Positions 4,516 through 6,319 of a DNA stretch of 6,319 nucleotides are shown here, piece after piece. Location of the stretch: assembly GCA_030690025.1 (NCBI GenBank), contig JAUYDJ010000032.1, forward strand, positions 1-6,319, in the 5' to 3' direction. The notes under the pieces are model-generated. The model saw only the letters and a list, made by a program, of their open reading frames with translations. It was not told where the DNA came from and did not search any database. The position numbers and the translations under genes were made by a program. The stretch comes from Chloroflexota bacterium (GTDB lineage Bacteria > Chloroflexota > Dehalococcoidia > Dehalococcoidales > JAUYDJ01). Each line of letters begins with the position of its first letter. The first letter of the stretch is position 1.

Positions 4516-6319
4516 TGGCACTCTTCGTTTCGGCCTCGGCTAATTTGCCGCGGTAGCTGCACTTGGTGCACTTGGCATATTCCCCTTTATACAGCGTGAC
4601 CAGGCTACCGCACTTGGGGCAGGGCTGGGGGAGGGGCTTAAAGTTGGTGGCAAACTCGCATTTGGGGTAGTTGCTGCAGCCGTAGAAGGTGCGCCGCTTC
4701 TTGTTTACCTTCTGCACCAGTTCATTCCCGCACTCCGGGCACTTGGCCCCGGTCTTAATCTGGAAGGACTTGGTGGACTTGCACTCCGGATAGCCGCTAC
4801 AGGCCAGGAACCTGCCGAAGCGGCCGGTCTTCACCACCATCGGTTTGCCGCACTTGGGGCAGGTCTCATCGGTGGCCTCATCGGCGAGCTTGACCTTCTC
4901 GATGACCTGGGAGGCTTTCTGCAGGGTCTGGTCGAAGGGTATGTAGAAGTCCTTGACCACGCCTACCCAGTCGCGGTGGTCGTGGGCAATCTCGTCCAGC
5001 TCTTCCTCCATGCGGGCGGTGAAGTCTATATCGACAATCTCCGGGAAGTGCTGGCAGAGCAGGTCATTGACCACTATACCCAGCTCGGTGGGTTTGAAAA
5101 CCCCGCCTGTCCTGGTGACGTACTCCCGCTGCTGGATGGTCGAGATGATGGGAGCGTAGGTGCTGGGGCGTCCGATGCCATTCTGCTCCAGCATCTTGAT
5201 GAGCGTGGCCTCGTTGAATCGGGGCGGCGGCTGGGTGAAGTGCTGCTCCGGGAACAGACCGAGCAGCTTAAGAGCGTCATCCTTCTCCAGTTTAGGCAGC
5301 TTGGGACTCTTACCATTATCGTTCTCGGCCTCATCCTTGCCTTCACTATAAAGAATAATAAAGCCGGGGAAACTGATTACCGAGGTAGACGTGCGGAATA
5401 AGTAATCAGTCTTGCGGTGTTTTGCCTTGATGTCCACGGTGGTGTTATCAAAGAGGGCCGGTGACATCTGGCTGGCCACCATGCGTTTCCAGATAAGGTC
5501 GTAGAGCTTGAACTGGGCGGTATTGAGATAGGACTTTATCGATTGCGGCTCGCGGTGAATCCGGGTCGGGCGGATGGCCTCGTGAGCTTCCTGCGCCCCC
5601 TTAACGGTGCGAGTAAAAGAGCGGGCATGAGGCGGCAGGTACTCGGCACCATACTTTTCACCGATAAACTCTCGCGTTTCGGCGATGGCGGAGCGGGCAA
5701 CCTGGGTGGAGTCGGTGCGCATGTAGGTGATAAGGCCCACGTTGCCCTCGTCGCCCACCGGTAAGCCTTCGTAAAGCTGCTGGGCGATGGCCATGGTCTG
5801 GCTGGCGGAGAAGTGAAGCTTGCGCCAGGCTTCCTGCTGCAGGGTGCTGGTGATAAACGGCGGCGCCGGCTGGCGGGTCAGCTTCTTAGTGCCGACCTTG
5901 ACGACGCTGTAATCGGCGTCTTTGAGGTCGCTGGCCAGGTCATTCGCCTGTGTTTCATTGTGAATGTCAAGCTTGCCGCCTTCGATAAGGCCAACCAGTG
6001 TTGCCCGGAAAGCCGCGGCCGCCTTGGCTGTCTTAGACAGCTCGGCTTCAATGGTCCAGTACTCCACCGGGACAAATTTCTCAATCTCCCGCTCCCGGTC
6101 AACGATGATTCTGACGGCTACCGACTGTACCCTGCCGGCGGAAAGCCCCGGCCTCACCTTGCGCCAGAGAAGCGGGCTAATCTTGTAGCCGACCAGGCGG
6201 TCCAGGATACGCCGCGCTTGCTGGGCGTCAACCAGCTGCATATCTATTGCCCGCGGGTGCTTGAAAGCCTGCATAATGGCTTCCTCGGTTATCTCATGGA
6301 AAACCACCCGGCGGTAGGT
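4505..6319 (-). CDS. topA: DNA topoisomerase I, bacterial type IA (5' end beyond window)
   Basis: 604 residues are visible; the frame is open to the right edge (first codons TYRRVVFHEIT). By comparison with E. coli TopA about 130 N-terminal residues are missing, including the Toprim acidic cluster. Seen (counting from the edge): VNAQQAR-like VDAQQARRILDRLVGY (29-44), GLSAGRVQSVAVR (58-70), PFITSTLQQEA (154-164), the active-site tyrosine Y199 in GLITYMRTDST with the adjacent R201, QEAHEAIRPT (243-252), and IGRPSTYAPIIST (381-393). The C-terminus carries three zinc fingers: C487/C490/C507/C513, C527/C530/C548/C554 and C567/C570/C584/C587. Known: TopA relaxes negative supercoils by single-strand passage through a 5'-phosphotyrosine link. 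The stop codon TAG (4507-4505) lies within the first codons of the recombinase gene, so the two are probably co-transcribed. An apparent GTG start at 6307 is an artefact of the window edge. Nothing looks broken. Confidence 0.98.
   Translation of the reverse strand, partial: TYRRVVFHEITEEAIMQAFKHPRAIDMQLVDAQQARRILDRLVGYKISPLLWRKVRPGLSAGRVQSVAVRIIVDREREIEKFVPVEYWTIEAELSKTAKAAAAFRATLVGLIEGGKLDIHNETQANDLASDLKDADYSVVKVGTKKLTRQPAPPFITSTLQQEAWRKLHFSASQTMAIAQQLYEGLPVGDEGNVGLITYMRTDSTQVARSAIAETREFIGEKYGAEYLPPHARSFTRTVKGAQEAHEAIRPTRIHREPQSIKSYLNTAQFKLYDLIWKRMVASQMSPALFDNTTVDIKAKHRKTDYLFRTSTSVISFPGFIILYSEGKDEAENDNGKSPKLPKLEKDDALKLLGLFPEQHFTQPPPRFNEATLIKMLEQNGIGRPSTYAPIISTIQQREYVTRTGGVFKPTELGIVVNDLLCQHFPEIVDIDFTARMEEELDEIAHDHRDWVGVVKDFYIPFDQTLQKASQVIEKVKLADEATDETCPKCGKPMVVKTGRFGRFLACSGYPECKSTKSFQIKTGAKCPECGNELVQKVNKKRRTFYGCSNYPKCEFATNFKPLPQPCPKCGSLVTLYKGEYAKCTKCSYRGKLAEAETKSANGG

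Noticed and set aside
4976..5401. Plus-strand frames opposite topA (also 3751-4128 opposite the recombinase and 1219-1641 opposite the formyltransferase)
   Set aside because: All lie within well-identified minus-strand genes and have low-complexity, unrecognisable translations.
6305..6307. A GTG that could be taken as the topA start
   Set aside because: The frame continues to the window edge with residues that match TopA (TYRR before VVFHEIT), and the Toprim domain must lie upstream. It is an internal Val codon.

Overview
The window holds six protein genes, all on the minus strand, so transcription runs from the right edge to the left edge. In transcription order they are: topA (5' part beyond the right edge), a XerC/XerD-type tyrosine recombinase, an M24B Xaa-Pro aminopeptidase, a PHP-domain phosphoesterase, a PurN-like formyltransferase, and, after a 195-base gap, a HAD-superfamily hydrolase (3' part beyond the left edge). 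The two terminal genes run off the window. No tRNA, rRNA, CRISPR array, transposase or phage gene was seen.

Region by region: positions 6319 to 1048 are one tightly packed gene string. topA and the recombinase overlap by a few bases, the recombinase and peptidase overlap by 14, the peptidase and PHP gene are 12 bases apart, and the PHP and formyltransferase genes share an ATGA stop/start. This spacing suggests a single transcript with translational coupling. The formyltransferase gene is followed by a perfect hairpin (1011-1035) and then by a 131-base imperfect palindrome (873-1003). The palindrome is made of two inward-facing copies of a short motif and looks like a dispersed, non-autonomous repeat. 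The HAD gene begins just left of it with its own ribosome binding site.

How the genes fit together: topA and the recombinase both serve chromosome topology and segregation (supercoil relaxation; dimer resolution at dif). The topA-xerC neighbourhood is known from other bacteria, although those often carry trmFO and hslVU beside it and none are seen here. The peptidase, PHP and formyltransferase genes look like housekeeping metabolism (peptide turnover, phosphoester hydrolysis, one-carbon transfer) that share a transcript rather than a pathway. No shared substrate can be read from the sequence.

Organism: a bacterium, moderately GC-rich by eye. The bacterial-type TopA with short C-terminal zinc fingers, the extended formyltransferase, the archaeal-flavoured HAD protein (COG4030/EhaR-like) and a repeat of the 'GTCATTCTGAA...GAATCT' kind together suggest a Chloroflexota member, perhaps Dehalococcoidia. 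This is a recollection-based inference and not proven. The window reads mostly as ordinary core genome; the points most worth a second look are the palindromic repeat, the HAD protein and the divergent PurN-like enzyme.
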